Positions 26,056 to 37,412 of a DNA stretch of 64,000 nt are shown piece after piece. The notes under the pieces were generated by a model. That model saw only the letters and a program-made list of their open reading frames with translations. It was not told where the DNA came from and searched no databases. The first letter of the stretch is position 1. The number at the start of each line of letters is the position of its first letter. This stretch comes from an uncultured Pelagibacteraceae bacterium (GTDB taxonomy: Bacteria > Pseudomonadota > Alphaproteobacteria > Pelagibacterales > Pelagibacteraceae), in the NCBI GenBank assembly GCA_902552475.1, contig CACDJC010000002.1, positions 36,483 through 100,482 of the forward strand, given 5' to 3'. The position numbers and the translations under genes are program-made.

Positions 26056-26934
26056 TTAATTTAATTTTGGCTGAGATTTTTTAATTTTAAGATATGAATG
26101 AATGGCTATAGTTATAATTATTATAGTGCCACCAACGATAGTCTCTAGGCTTGGCTCTTCTTTTATAACTAACCAAACCCAAATTGGACCAAGTATAGTT
26201 TCCATTAAAAAGAAAAGATTAACCTCTGCGCCAGTTATAAATCTAGGAGCAATTGTTACTAATACAAAAGGGATTGCTACACACATTACACACATCAAAG
26301 GTATATAAAATAAATCTTTTCCAATTAATTCAAAACTATCAACAAAGAAAAATGCAAAAATTGCCACACATAACTTACCAATTACTGCAGAAGGTACTAA
26401 ATCTCTATTTTTAGCGTATCTTGCAAGCGTTGCGTTACAAGCCAAACCAAATGCTGTTACTAAACCAAATAAGTCACCATAAATATTACCCAATTTAAGA
26501 GAGTCATGAAAAATATACACGCAAGCTGCAAAAGTAATAAATATAGCTGTAAGTGTTTTTTTATCAGGCGCTTCTTTTAAAAAAAGAGCTCCCAGTATAG
26601 CTGAAAGCATGGGAGCCAATGCAATCATAACCAAAGTATTAGCTACGTTGGTATTTTGTATCGATATTAAGAAAGTAATATTACAAGCAGAGAAGCTTAT
26701 AAAATAAAATATTCCTGGGTAACCAATACCAAATAATGCTTTTAAAAAATTACTTTTATAAAAGAATAATAGACCAATCAAAACCACTAAAAAAGGTATA
26801 GCACCTCTGTAAAACAACATTCCCCAAGTCTCTATATTAGATAACCTTATTAATAATGAGTCTGGTGTGAGCAACATTACAGCTACAAATGCTAATAAAG
26901 AACCTTTTTGTTGGTTGGTTGAATTTTGAAACAT
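26056..26934 (-). CDS. EamA/DMT-family transporter
   Basis: 10-TM permease; FLKEAPDKKTLTAIFITF, VIKEEPSLETIVGGTIIIITI. Confidence 0.88.
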   Translation of the reverse strand: MFQNSTNQQKGSLLAFVAVMLLTPDSLLIRLSNIETWGMLFYRGAIPFLVVLIGLLFFYKSNFLKALFGIGYPGIFYFISFSACNITFLISIQNTNVANTLVMIALAPMLSAILGALFLKEAPDKKTLTAIFITFAACVYIFHDSLKLGNIYGDLFGLVTAFGLACNATLARYAKNRDLVPSAVIGKLCVAIFAFFFVDSFELIGKDLFYIPLMCVMCVAIPFVLVTIAPRFITGAEVNLFFLMETILGPIWVWLVIKEEPSLETIVGGTIIIITIAIHSYLKIKKSQPKLN

Positions 26935-28877
26935 TACAATTTATTTTCTATATAATTATTAATTTCATTTAGATTTTTTAATTTTTCAGAGCAAGTTTGG
27001 TTTTTACAAACCACAACACTACCTTCTGCTTCGTTTTTATTTTTGTATACAAAAGTTGCTCTTCCCAAATAGTCTTTTTGTAAATTAAGTTTTATATCTT
27101 TTATTGAATCTTGGTTTCCAAAAAAAGTAAATGAAATGCTATTTTCACATAAATCTAAAGTTTTAATAAAACTAAACATTTGAGAAAAAAAAGAATTAAG
27201 CACTTGATGAAATGATTTTTTTAAAATTTCAACTTTATCAAACCAAAACTTATCATTTGTTATTGTATATATTTTGTTACACAAATTTAGATAAATACTA
27301 TTTCCATTTGGAATATTGTTATCATTTAGATCTATTGGACTTACGAAAAGATCATTATCTTTAATTTTATTCTTTTGTAATAATTGAATATCCTTATTAT
27401 AAAATATTTCCCATATTTCTTTCATTATAGTTATTGCTTTTTGTAGCGCTTTTTCATCGCCATTAACTTCGTATAAAGTAACCAACAACATAGCGTAATA
27501 AACATAATCTTCTAAAAACGCATCTATTTCGCTAGTATCATAACAATGATAAATTTTATTTGATAATTTATTATTTAATATTTCTAAAGTGCTAATGGCT
27601 TCATTCTTTAAATTATTATCTTCCAGGACAATTGAGGAACTTATTAAAGTATCTATAATAAAAGCATTTAAGTCAGTTTGTGATTTATCATCAAAAAAAG
27701 GTTTAACCCTTTTCTTTCTTTCTTGAATAAGTTTCTCTTCTATATTAGTTATTTTATTTTGTTCTTCTTCACTTAATTCATTCTTCGACTCAACTAGTAT
27801 ATTTTTTCCTTCAAAATTACCTGAATTAGAAATCTCATATTTTTTTTCAAATAATGGAAAATCATTATCTAGAAGTTTTTTTAATTCTTCATAAGACCAA
27901 ACATAATATTTGCCCTCTATTCCTTCACTATCTGCATCGTATGCAGAACCATATAAATTTTCTTCATTTTTAAATTCTTTATTAATAAAGTTGATTGTTT
28001 GTATAAGTTTCTTTTTAAAATACTCTTTTTTAGTTCTTTGGTAGAACTTGGTTAAAAGACTTATATATTGAATATTGTCATATAACATCTTTTCGAAGTG
28101 AGGTATTACCCACTTTTCATCAACAGCATATCTTGCAATACCTCCTGCTAGTTGATCATAAACTCCCTTTGAAGATATATTGGATAATAATTTTTCAACA
28201 GGAGTTAAGTATTTTTGATTATTTGTTTTTAAGTAAAAATAAAAAATTGCATCAAACATATAAAATTGAGGAAACTTCGGGGCACCTTTGAAACTTCCAT
28301 ATTTTTCATCTAAATAAGATATAATTTTTTCCACGAATGGTTCTAGTGGTTGGCTTAGTACAGCTGATCTTTGATTAATTTTTGAGAAAACTTCTTGCAT
28401 TTGTGGTGCTTGGTTAATTATTTTTTCTCTATTTTCATTGTAAACGCTTGAAACATTATTTAATACTTTTTTAAAATCGGGACGACCTTGCATTTCTCTT
28501 GGAGGGAAATAGGTTCCTCCTGTAAAAGGAACTCCATTTTCATCTAAAAACATAGATAATGGCCAACCACCTTGAGTTCCAGTAAGTATAGAAAGGCTTT
28601 TTTGAAATACATAATCTAAATCAGGTCTTTCTTCTCGATCAACTTTTATATTTATAAATTTTTCATTCATTAACTTTGCCGTATCTTCATCTTCAAAACT
28701 TTCATGAGCCATTACATGACACCAATGGCAGCTTGCATAACCAACACTTAGGAATATTGGTTTTTTTTCTTCTTTTGCTTTGAGCAGTGTTTCTTTATTC
28801 CAGGCAAACCAATTAACCGGATTATTCTCATGCTGCCTAAGGTATGGACTTTTTTCTTTTTTAAGAAGATTTGGCAT
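26934..28877 (-). CDS. DUF255 / YyaL-like thioredoxin-domain protein
   Basis: SVGYASCHWCHVMAHESFEDEDTAKLMNEKFINIKVDREERPDLD. Confidence 0.93.
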   Translation of the reverse strand: MPNLLKKEKSPYLRQHENNPVNWFAWNKETLLKAKEEKKPIFLSVGYASCHWCHVMAHESFEDEDTAKLMNEKFINIKVDREERPDLDYVFQKSLSILTGTQGGWPLSMFLDENGVPFTGGTYFPPREMQGRPDFKKVLNNVSSVYNENREKIINQAPQMQEVFSKINQRSAVLSQPLEPFVEKIISYLDEKYGSFKGAPKFPQFYMFDAIFYFYLKTNNQKYLTPVEKLLSNISSKGVYDQLAGGIARYAVDEKWVIPHFEKMLYDNIQYISLLTKFYQRTKKEYFKKKLIQTINFINKEFKNEENLYGSAYDADSEGIEGKYYVWSYEELKKLLDNDFPLFEKKYEISNSGNFEGKNILVESKNELSEEEQNKITNIEEKLIQERKKRVKPFFDDKSQTDLNAFIIDTLISSSIVLEDNNLKNEAISTLEILNNKLSNKIYHCYDTSEIDAFLEDYVYYAMLLVTLYEVNGDEKALQKAITIMKEIWEIFYNKDIQLLQKNKIKDNDLFVSPIDLNDNNIPNGNSIYLNLCNKIYTITNDKFWFDKVEILKKSFHQVLNSFFSQMFSFIKTLDLCENSISFTFFGNQDSIKDIKLNLQKDYLGRATFVYKNKNEAEGSVVVCKNQTCSEKLKNLNEINNYIENKL

Positions 28878-28898
28878 TATTGATTATACAAGAAATTG

Positions 28899-29456
28899 TT
28901 AATGATGATAGAAAGGTTTTCTTGCAAAAATATTTCTCACCATTGGCTCAAACTCTTTTAATGTCATAGATTTGTAATTTGGATCAAATGAGCATTGATC
29001 ATATTTTTCACAAAAATCTATAGTAGCTTGATAATACTTATGATCTTTATATATTTCTCTAGCATTTTTATCTCCTCCTAAATGTTCAGCAGAATAATAA
29101 GTTTGAAACAAACCATGTTTCTCAACAATCCAATGAGTTTTTTCAGAAACATAAGGTCGTAACACTGCTGCAGCATATTGAGAGTGATTCATCGGTGCAA
29201 ATTCGTCTCCAATGTCATGTAATAAAGCAGCAACAATCATCTCTTCACTTTCTCCATTTTTAAAAGCTCTAGTTGCTGTTTGTAATGAATGTTCTAACCT
29301 TGAAACTTGATAACCTTCAAGAGTATTATTAAGACCAGACATAAATTTTAAAATTCTATTTGCCGTCTCTCTTTCAAATTTTTTTTCATGTTTATCTAAA
29401 AGAAGATAATCTTCTTTTGATCCATTTTTCATTTCAGTAAAACTAACTTTTTTCAT
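28899..29456 (-). CDS. HD-domain phosphohydrolase-like protein
   Basis: RLEHSLQTATRAFKNGESEEMIVAALLHDIGDEFAP. Confidence 0.85.
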   Translation of the reverse strand: MKKVSFTEMKNGSKEDYLLLDKHEKKFERETANRILKFMSGLNNTLEGYQVSRLEHSLQTATRAFKNGESEEMIVAALLHDIGDEFAPMNHSQYAAAVLRPYVSEKTHWIVEKHGLFQTYYSAEHLGGDKNAREIYKDHKYYQATIDFCEKYDQCSFDPNYKSMTLKEFEPMVRNIFARKPFYHH

Positions 29457-29458
29457 TT

Positions 29459-30928
29459 CTAGTTATTAGAGCCAGTACTCAAGAGAGAAAGTTGTGTAAC
29501 TTTTTCTTCTCCTAATTCATCAATTATTTTAATAGGGTATTCTCCAGTAAAATAATGATCTGTCAATTGTGGATATGTATTATTTCTTTTTTCAAAGCCC
29601 AAAGCTTTATATAGACCATTTATAGATAAATATTTTAAGGATCTTGCGCTAATAAATTCACAAATTTCTTTAACAGATTTATTAGCAGCTAATAATTCTT
29701 TTTTAGTCGGCATATCAACTCCATAAAAATCTGGATATTTAATTTCAGGACTTGCAATTCTTACATGCACTTCTTTAGCCCCTGCATCATATAGCATTTT
29801 AACTATTTTATAAGAAGTTGTTCCTCTAACCAAAGAATCATCAATTAAAATTATTTTTTTATTTTTAATAACAGACAAATTAGCATTTAATTTTAATTTA
29901 ACGCCCAAGCTTCTAATTTTCTGAGTAGGTTCAATAAAAGTTCTTCCTACATAATGATTTCTTATCAATCCTAAATCAAAAGTAATATTTTTCTGTTGAG
30001 CATAACCAAAAGCTGCTGCATTTCCTGAGTCGGGCACAGGAACAACAACATCTGCATCTAAATTGTCTTCTTTAGCTAATTGTGCTCCTAAGTTTTTTCT
30101 ATATTCATAGGCTGTTATTCCATTTAAGATACTATCTGGTCTTGAAAAATATATATATTCAAAAACACATGGTCTAATTTTTTTTGGAGAAAAAGGTTTT
30201 AAACTTTTTAATTCATTGTTTTCAACATAAACTATTTCACCATTTTCAACTTCTCTAACAAATTTTGCTCCAATAATATCGAATGCACAAGTTTCAGAAG
30301 CAAAAACATATGAATTTTTTAATTTACCAATTACTAAAGGTCTTATTCCGTAAGGGTCTCTTACTCCAATAAGAGTGTTTTGTGTCATCATTACTAATGC
30401 ATAGCCACCTTGTATTTGAAAAAGTGCATCTACGATTTTATCAATTGTTTTTTCTCTTTTTGATTTTGCAATAAGCTGAACAATAGTTTCAGTATCTGAA
30501 GTAGTGTAAAATATAGCACCTTCTTGAACTAATTTTTTTCTCAAAGTTATTGCATTAGTAAGATTACCATTGTGAGAAACTCCAATTCCTCCAGCATTTG
30601 TATCTGCAAAGAAAGGCTGGACATTTCTTAAGGCTGTACCCCCAGTTGTTGAATATCTATTATGCCCGATAGCATACTTTCCAGGCAGTTTTTTTAAAAC
30701 TTTCTCTTTATTAAAATTGTCTCCAACCAGTCCAAATCTTTTTTCTGAATGATATTTTTCTCCATCAAAAGATACTATTCCACAACCTTCTTGCCCTCTA
30801 TGTTGAAGGGCATGAAGTCCTAGAGCAGTTAATGTTGATGCATCAGTAATATTACCAATACCAAAAACACCACATTCTTCCTTTAGTTTTGGATTATAAA
30901 TCTTGAACTTTTTCTTTTGCTTTTTCAT
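29459..30928 (-). CDS. purF: amidophosphoribosyltransferase
   Basis: EECGVFGIGN, ALQHRGQEGCGI, ILIDDSLVRGTT. Confidence 0.97.
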   Translation of the reverse strand: MKKQKKKFKIYNPKLKEECGVFGIGNITDASTLTALGLHALQHRGQEGCGIVSFDGEKYHSEKRFGLVGDNFNKEKVLKKLPGKYAIGHNRYSTTGGTALRNVQPFFADTNAGGIGVSHNGNLTNAITLRKKLVQEGAIFYTTSDTETIVQLIAKSKREKTIDKIVDALFQIQGGYALVMMTQNTLIGVRDPYGIRPLVIGKLKNSYVFASETCAFDIIGAKFVREVENGEIVYVENNELKSLKPFSPKKIRPCVFEYIYFSRPDSILNGITAYEYRKNLGAQLAKEDNLDADVVVPVPDSGNAAAFGYAQQKNITFDLGLIRNHYVGRTFIEPTQKIRSLGVKLKLNANLSVIKNKKIILIDDSLVRGTTSYKIVKMLYDAGAKEVHVRIASPEIKYPDFYGVDMPTKKELLAANKSVKEICEFISARSLKYLSINGLYKALGFEKRNNTYPQLTDHYFTGEYPIKIIDELGEEKVTQLSLLSTGSNN

Positions 30929-31436
30929 ATTCTTTCTGGCTTGGGAATTCTTTTATAAGATAGTTGCTACCTTTTTCAACCCATGGAAATGTAACAGATT
31001 GAGCTAAGTTAATTGGCCATTTTTTGTGATTATAAATTATATTAATAGTTGCAAATATACATACACATATAATGTATGCTTTAAAGAATCCAAAAAAGAA
31101 ACCAAAGATTCTATCCATAGCACCTAAACCAGTGTATGTAATTGCTTTTTTAATTGATCTATTGATTAAAAGAATAATAAAAATAACTATTACAAATAAA
31201 CTTATACCTAAAGCAACATCTAGCACATACTCACTATCAATTAAACCATCGACATACGGTTTTGCTTTTGGAAATAAAAATAATGTAATTACATATGCTA
31301 ACAACCATTTCGATGCTGAAAGTAAGCTTAATAAAAAACCTTTTTTTGAACATTCAAACAATGTCCAGAGGGTTATGATTAAATAAATAGTATCGAATGA
31401 AGAGATTTCATTAAAAAAATCAAAAATTGTATCCAT
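30894..31436 (-). CDS. cvpA: CvpA family protein
   Basis: 4-TM protein directly upstream of purF; GAMDRIFGFFFGFFKA. Confidence 0.85.
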   Translation of the reverse strand: MDTIFDFFNEISSFDTIYLIITLWTLFECSKKGFLLSLLSASKWLLAYVITLFLFPKAKPYVDGLIDSEYVLDVALGISLFVIVIFIILLINRSIKKAITYTGLGAMDRIFGFFFGFFKAYIICVCIFATINIIYNHKKWPINLAQSVTFPWVEKGSNYLIKEFPSQKEYEKAKEKVQDL

Positions 31437-31441
31437 TAAAA

Positions 31442-33817
31442 TTATTTTATTCCAAAAGGTTTAAATACTAACAAAAGAGAAGGTAACAATGTAAGAACCG
31501 AAATCATTGCTAACAACATAGCTATTCCAGTAAAAACACCAAAGTATATTGTTGGTATAAAATTAGATAAAACAAGTATTGAAAAACCAAATATAATTGT
31601 AACTGATGTATTGAGAATAGCGATGCCAACTGTTGAGTGACAAAGTTTTAATGTTTTAATATAATTTCTAGATTTGTTAAACTCTTCTTTAAATCTATAA
31701 ATATAGTGTATGCTATTATCAACAGCTATTCCTATTGTTATTGCGGCAATTGTTATAGTCATCATATCTAAAGGTATTTCAGCAATTCCAAATATTCCCA
31801 GAATAAAGAAAGCAGCAATAAAGTTTGGAACTACACCAATTAACGACAATTTAATATTTTTAAATAAAATTAAAAACATTATAAATATTCCGCTAATTAC
31901 TACTCCTAAAGTAAGTATTTGTGATTTAAATAAACTTTGTAGTAGATTATTAAATAAAATTAAAATTCCTCCCAATTTAAATTCATCTTTTTTTAATTTT
32001 AATTTATTTTCTAAGTCATGATTAATTTTTTTTATTAATTCATTTCTTCTTAAATTCTCTTGAGAGTCTTTAATTCGAAGACTTATTCTAGCTTCAGATT
32101 CTTCAATAGATATATATGGATCAACTATTTCTTTTTTTATAGACTCTGGGATTTTTGAATAAAGAACACCCATTTCTAATGTTCCCAAAGGTTTGTTATT
32201 ATTTAATTGAGTTGCAACTTTAATTATTGAAGAAAAAGACAAAACTTTACCAACAGGCTCTAATCCATCCAAGTAATTGTGAACTCTAGTGATTTTATCT
32301 ATTTTATCTTTAGTAAACCAATATTTTTCATCATTTTCATTTTCATCACCCCAATCATCTTCATCATCATTTTTTTCATTCTTATCTTTTTTTGGAAATT
32401 TAATAATTACTTCAAGTGGAGTTGTTCCTCCTAATTTTTCATCAATTAGTTTCATTCCTTTATAAATTTCAGTATTTTTGTTAAAATAATTGATAAAGCT
32501 ATTTTCTACTTCAAGCTTATTAATGCCAAAAATGCTTAAAATTATTATTATTGACGTTATTCCAAATACAATATGTTTTTGTTTTATCGATCTATCTTTT
32601 AAATAATTTGTAATCTTAGAATTTTCTTTTTTAATAAAATAAATATTGGAGTCATTTGCAAAATTTAACAAAGTAGGAAGAAGTGTAAAAGTAATTATGA
32701 ACGAAGTTATTAATCCATAGGTCATCATCCAACCAAAATCTATAATTGGTTTAATTTCGCTAAAAATCAAAGATAAAAATGCACATACAGTTGTAAGAAC
32801 AGTATATAAAATTGGCCATAACATTTTTTGAGTTGTCATAAGAATAATTTTTGATTTTTTTAATTTTGGAAATTGTTTTTTTAATTGTAAAAACCTAGTA
32901 CTCATATGAATATTCATTGCCATAGTTAAGATTAGCATTAAGGCAATAAAGTTTGATGATATAACCGTAACTTTCCAACCTAATAGACCCAAAAATCCCA
33001 TCATTATAACTACAGCAAAGAAACAGCTACTTATAGGGATGACTATCCATATCAATTTTCTAAAAACAAACCAAAGAGTTGCGATGATAAATAAAAAAAC
33101 TCCCAATCCAAATACAACTATGTCGTTTTTGATAAAAGTCATCATATCATCTGCTATCATTGGAACCCCACCAAGATGTATTTTGCTTTCTTGGTTAAAA
33201 TTTTTAATTATATCTCTAATTTCTAAAATATTTTGATGATTTTGTTTTTTAATTTTATCTTTATATATTTCTAATTCTTCTTTATTTTTAAAGTCTTTAT
33301 TATTTTTATTTGATTTTATATAAACGATTATACCACTTGTTTTTCCATCTTCGCTTATAACGAAATTTTTAAAAACAGGACTATTTAAAATTTCTTTAAA
33401 ACCACGGTCTTTATCAACTCCTTCAGTGTTAAGAGTGGAGTAGTTTTGAATTCTTTCAACTAAAGAACTATCTGAGTTTTCAAGTAATGGAATATCTAAA
33501 ATGGTTATAACACTATGAACCCAGTTTAAATTCTCAATTTTTCTTTTTAATTCATTTAAATTATTAATTGAGCTAGAAGAAATCATTTCTTCTTTTGGAG
33601 TATACGTTAGAACTAAAAATTCTCTCGCTCCATATCTTTCCGTTATTTTATTTAAATATTTTAGATCTGGATCACCTTCTAACAACAATGTTTCTGATGA
33701 TGCATCTAACCGAAAATTTTTTGCATTATATCCAAAAATAATTAAGCACAAGATTAATAATGCAAAAATAAGTTTAGGTTTTTCTATAATATTTTTTTGA
33801 TAAAAATTAGCTAACAT
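31442..33817 (-). CDS. MMPL/RND-family transporter (sterol-sensing-domain-like)
   Basis: Two 6-TM repeats; GIAVDNSIHYIYRFKEEF. Confidence 0.88.
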   Translation of the reverse strand: MLANFYQKNIIEKPKLIFALLILCLIIFGYNAKNFRLDASSETLLLEGDPDLKYLNKITERYGAREFLVLTYTPKEEMISSSSINNLNELKRKIENLNWVHSVITILDIPLLENSDSSLVERIQNYSTLNTEGVDKDRGFKEILNSPVFKNFVISEDGKTSGIIVYIKSNKNNKDFKNKEELEIYKDKIKKQNHQNILEIRDIIKNFNQESKIHLGGVPMIADDMMTFIKNDIVVFGLGVFLFIIATLWFVFRKLIWIVIPISSCFFAVVIMMGFLGLLGWKVTVISSNFIALMLILTMAMNIHMSTRFLQLKKQFPKLKKSKIILMTTQKMLWPILYTVLTTVCAFLSLIFSEIKPIIDFGWMMTYGLITSFIITFTLLPTLLNFANDSNIYFIKKENSKITNYLKDRSIKQKHIVFGITSIIIILSIFGINKLEVENSFINYFNKNTEIYKGMKLIDEKLGGTTPLEVIIKFPKKDKNEKNDDEDDWGDENENDEKYWFTKDKIDKITRVHNYLDGLEPVGKVLSFSSIIKVATQLNNNKPLGTLEMGVLYSKIPESIKKEIVDPYISIEESEARISLRIKDSQENLRRNELIKKINHDLENKLKLKKDEFKLGGILILFNNLLQSLFKSQILTLGVVISGIFIMFLILFKNIKLSLIGVVPNFIAAFFILGIFGIAEIPLDMMTITIAAITIGIAVDNSIHYIYRFKEEFNKSRNYIKTLKLCHSTVGIAILNTSVTIIFGFSILVLSNFIPTIYFGVFTGIAMLLAMISVLTLLPSLLLVFKPFGIK

Positions 33818-33842
33818 TCAATATTAGCTTATATAATTTATA

Positions 33843-35258
33843 TTAATTATTTTGAATATCTTTAAATTTGGTAAACATTGGCTCAAATTCAAGCATTATG
33901 TTACCTGTTGGACCATGGCGCTGTTTTCCAATTATGATTTCTGCTAAATTTGCTACTTCGTTCATTTTTGCCTGCCATTCTGCATGATCTACAGTTGCTG
34001 CTCTAGGTTCTTGTTTTTCTAGGTAATATGCTTCTCTATAAACAAACATAACAACATCAGCATCTTGTTCAATTGATCCAGACTCTCTTAAATCAGATAA
34101 TTGAGGTTTTTTAAGATCTCTTTGTTCTACTGCCCTAGAAAGTTGTGATAATGCAAGTACTGGAACAGATAATTCTTTAGCTAATGCTTTTAAACCTTGA
34201 GTGATTTCTGAAATTTCTTGAACTCTACCATCTTTAAAATTTGAAGCTCTCATTAATTGTATATAATCAATTACAACCATATCTAATCCGTACAATCTCT
34301 TTATTCTTCTAGCTCTATTACTTAAAGCAGCTATTGAGATGGCTGGAGTTTCATCAATATACAGAGGTAATTCTGAAATATTTTTGGATGTTTCAATGAA
34401 TTTGTCAAATTGTTCTTCAGAAATTCTTCCTCTTCTAATATCATTTGATTTTATTCTTGATTGTTCAGCAAGAATTCTAGTAGATAATTGTTCTGAGGAC
34501 ATTTCCAAAGAAAAAAAGGCAATAGAAGATTTTTTTCCTTCGTCCTGTATTTTTTTTGCTGCATGGAATGCTATATTAGTTGCCAATGCAGTTTTACCCA
34601 TTGATGGTCTACCTGCAATTATAACTAAATCAGATTTATGTAATCCACCCAGTCTATCATCTAGATCTGTAAGACCGGAAGGCACCCCAACTATACCCTC
34701 TTCATTTTTGTATGCATTCGAAGCCATTTCAATTGTTTGTTTCATTGCCTCATCAAATTTGACAAGAGATGAAGCAAAAGAACCTTTTTCAGCTAAATCA
34801 AACAATGATTTTTCATAATTTTCTATTATTTTTTGACCATCATTATCTATTTCGTTTAATTTTGCAGAATCTATAACATTTCCAGAAATCTTAATTAATT
34901 CTCTTTTTACATATAGGTCATATATTAATTTTGAATATTCAATTGTTTGTCTAGTAGATGAAGAAAATTTTGTAATTTTTACAAGGTATTCAGGAATATT
35001 TAATTCATCTTGTTGATTTTCAAAAAAATTTTTAAGAGTTATAGGGTTTGCAAGCATTCCTTTATAAATTAAGCTTTCGATAGAATTGTAAATTTTTTGA
35101 TGCATTGGATCATAAAAATTTTTACTAGAAATTAACATGCTGATTTCATCAAATATTTCATTAGATAGCAAAATTGATCCTATTACTGACTGTTCAGCTT
35201 CAATATTATTTGGAAGTTCCTCAAGTTTATTTTTAATAACATTTAAAGATTGGGACAT
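33843..35258 (-). CDS. dnaB: replicative DNA helicase
   Basis: IIAGRPSMGKTALATNIA; LSQLSRAVEQR. Confidence 0.97.
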   Translation of the reverse strand: MSQSLNVIKNKLEELPNNIEAEQSVIGSILLSNEIFDEISMLISSKNFYDPMHQKIYNSIESLIYKGMLANPITLKNFFENQQDELNIPEYLVKITKFSSSTRQTIEYSKLIYDLYVKRELIKISGNVIDSAKLNEIDNDGQKIIENYEKSLFDLAEKGSFASSLVKFDEAMKQTIEMASNAYKNEEGIVGVPSGLTDLDDRLGGLHKSDLVIIAGRPSMGKTALATNIAFHAAKKIQDEGKKSSIAFFSLEMSSEQLSTRILAEQSRIKSNDIRRGRISEEQFDKFIETSKNISELPLYIDETPAISIAALSNRARRIKRLYGLDMVVIDYIQLMRASNFKDGRVQEISEITQGLKALAKELSVPVLALSQLSRAVEQRDLKKPQLSDLRESGSIEQDADVVMFVYREAYYLEKQEPRAATVDHAEWQAKMNEVANLAEIIIGKQRHGPTGNIMLEFEPMFTKFKDIQNN

Positions 35259-35324
35259 AATAAAAAAATATAAAATTTTAAAAATATTACAATTATAAAA
35301 ATTACTGGGGAAAATAATGTATAA

Positions 35325-35783
35325 TTATTTTATTTCTTCTTGAGGAGATACTTTTATTACAATCTGTGTTTGAATTTCAGAATGCAAGTTTACCATAACT
35401 TTAAAATTTCCTAGAGATTTAATTTCATTAATTGGTTGAATTAAAGAAGGGTTAATTTCAACCTTTTCTTGTTCTGCTAATAATTTTGAAATTTCAGTTG
35501 GTTTTACCGATCCATATAGCTCTTTATTTTCGGTACTTAGTTTTTTTATTTCATATTCTTTATTCTTTATTTTTTCTTGAATTGTTTTGGCTTCTTTTTT
35601 TTTGTCTTGATCCTTTTTATTTAACTCTTGCTTAATTTTTTCAACTTCTTTAATATTTTCTTTTGAGGCAAAAAGAGCTTTTTTTTTTGAAATAAGAAAA
35701 TTTCTAGCAAACCCTCTCTTGACATCAATTATTTCTCCAATTGATCCAACTTTTCTTACATTTTCTAATAGAATTACTTTCAT
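35325..35783 (-). CDS. rplI: 50S ribosomal protein L9
   Basis: [31 protein letters not shown]. Confidence 0.97.
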   Translation of the reverse strand: MKVILLENVRKVGSIGEIIDVKRGFARNFLISKKKALFASKENIKEVEKIKQELNKKDQDKKKEAKTIQEKIKNKEYEIKKLSTENKELYGSVKPTEISKLLAEQEKVEINPSLIQPINEIKSLGNFKVMVNLHSEIQTQIVIKVSPQEEIK

Positions 35784-36052
35784 TACATTAATGCTAAGTT
35801 TCTTGCTCTTTTAATAGATAAAGATAGTTCTCTTTGTTTTTTTTGACTAACAGAAGTAATTCTTGAAGGTAAAATTTTTCCATTCTCAGAAACATACCTT
35901 CTTAATAATTTAATATTTTTGTAATCAACCACTGGAGCACCTTTTCCTGATAAAGGACATTTTTTTTTAAATTTATATTTTTGATTTTGAAATATGCTTA
36001 GTTTAGAAAAGTTACTTGATGAAGATTTTTTTTTGTTATTTCTTTTTTTCAT
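35783..36052 (-). CDS. rpsR: 30S ribosomal protein S18
   Basis: [47 protein letters not shown]. Confidence 0.97.
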   Translation of the reverse strand: MKKRNNKKKSSSSNFSKLSIFQNQKYKFKKKCPLSGKGAPVVDYKNIKLLRRYVSENGKILPSRITSVSQKKQRELSLSIKRARNLALM

Positions 36053-36408
36053 TATAATCTTGATTTATTTTTTTCAACTTCTTTGTCTTCATTTTTTTTA
36101 AAGTAATCTGTTTCTAGATCAAATTTTTTTACTCTGACTGTTAAATATCTTAATAAGTTTTTATCAATTTTTTCACTTTTTTCTAACTCGGATATAGTCT
36201 TACCGCTAGCTTTAATTTTGAAGTGAATATAGTTTCCTTTTTTATTTTTTTTTATTAAATAAGATAAATTCATTAAACCCCAATTTTCAAGTTTAACCAC
36301 ATCTCCTTCATTTTTCTCAACAATTTTAGAATACTTTTCCTGTATTTGTTTTAATTGAGATGGGCTAGTATCTTGTCTAGCTATGATTGTATGCTCGTAT
36401 AAGTTCAT
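36052..36408 (-). CDS. rpsF: 30S ribosomal protein S6
   Basis: [21 protein letters not shown]; operon with rpsR-rplI. Confidence 0.95.
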   Translation of the reverse strand: MNLYEHTIIARQDTSPSQLKQIQEKYSKIVEKNEGDVVKLENWGLMNLSYLIKKNKKGNYIHFKIKASGKTISELEKSEKIDKNLLRYLTVRVKKFDLETDYFKKNEDKEVEKNKSRL

Positions 36409-36492
36409 AATAATTCTTTTAAAAAAAAGAGGATATACTATTATAAATTTTTAATTACAATATAAAAAATACAATTTTTACTTAAATTTTCT

Positions 36493-37410
36493 ATGTTTTC
36501 AGTTCTATTTCCTGGTCAAGGCTCTCAAGAAGTGGGAATGATAAAAAATCTATATAATAATTTTAACTATATAAAATCTTTATTTGAAGAAGCTGATGAA
36601 TTACTTCAAATATCATTAAGTAAAATGATATTAGACGGTCCAAAAGAATTATTAAATCAAACTGAAAATACCCAACCAGCAGTTTTTTTAACATCATATT
36701 CAATTTTTAAAGTGATAAAAAATGAAACTTCTTTTGATATAAACCAAGCCAAGTTTTTTGCAGGTCATTCACTTGGTGAATATTCTGCTTTGGCTTGTGC
36801 AAATTCAATTACATTTGAAAAAACAATTAAACTTTTAAAAATTAGAGGCAAAGCAATGCAAAGTGCCGTTCCTCCAGGCGAAGGTGGAATGATTGCTGTT
36901 TTAGGAACAGAAGTTGAAAATATTAATGAAATAATAAATAAAAATAATTTTGAATGCTATATAGCAAATGATAATTCAGTAGGTCAAATAGTTGTAAGTG
37001 GAAAAATGAAAGATTTAGATAATTTTTCAAGTGAATTGAAAATTGCAAATATAAAAAATATTAAATTACCAGTTTCTGCACCTTTTCATTGTAAATTAAT
37101 GAGCCATGCTACAAAAATTATGAATAATGAAATTACAAATACTGAATTTAAAGCCCCAAAAAATGATATAATTTCAAATGTTACAGCAAAACCATCAAAT
37201 GATCCTAAAGAAATTAAAAATTTATTAATCCAACAAATTGAAAAGCCTGTAAGATGGAGAGAAAGTGTTACTAATATGATTGATTCTAGTGTTGAAAAAT
37301 TTGTAGAAATTGGACCTGGAAAGGTTTTGTCAGGATTAGTTAAAAGAATAGATAGAAATGTAAAATTAATTCAAGTAAATGATATAGAGGATTTAAAAAA
37401 TTTAAATTAA
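36493..37410 (+). CDS. fabD: malonyl-CoA-ACP transacylase
   Basis: FPGQGSQEVGM, GHSLGEYSAL. Confidence 0.97.
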   Translation: MFSVLFPGQGSQEVGMIKNLYNNFNYIKSLFEEADELLQISLSKMILDGPKELLNQTENTQPAVFLTSYSIFKVIKNETSFDINQAKFFAGHSLGEYSALACANSITFEKTIKLLKIRGKAMQSAVPPGEGGMIAVLGTEVENINEIINKNNFECYIANDNSVGQIVVSGKMKDLDNFSSELKIANIKNIKLPVSAPFHCKLMSHATKIMNNEITNTEFKAPKNDIISNVTAKPSNDPKEIKNLLIQQIEKPVRWRESVTNMIDSSVEKFVEIGPGKVLSGLVKRIDRNVKLIQVNDIEDLKNLN

Positions 37411-37412
37411 AA

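Noticed and set aside
34339-34818. 159-aa + strand ORF opposite dnaB
   Set aside because: Long antisense frame inside a highly conserved gene; no start context or family resemblance
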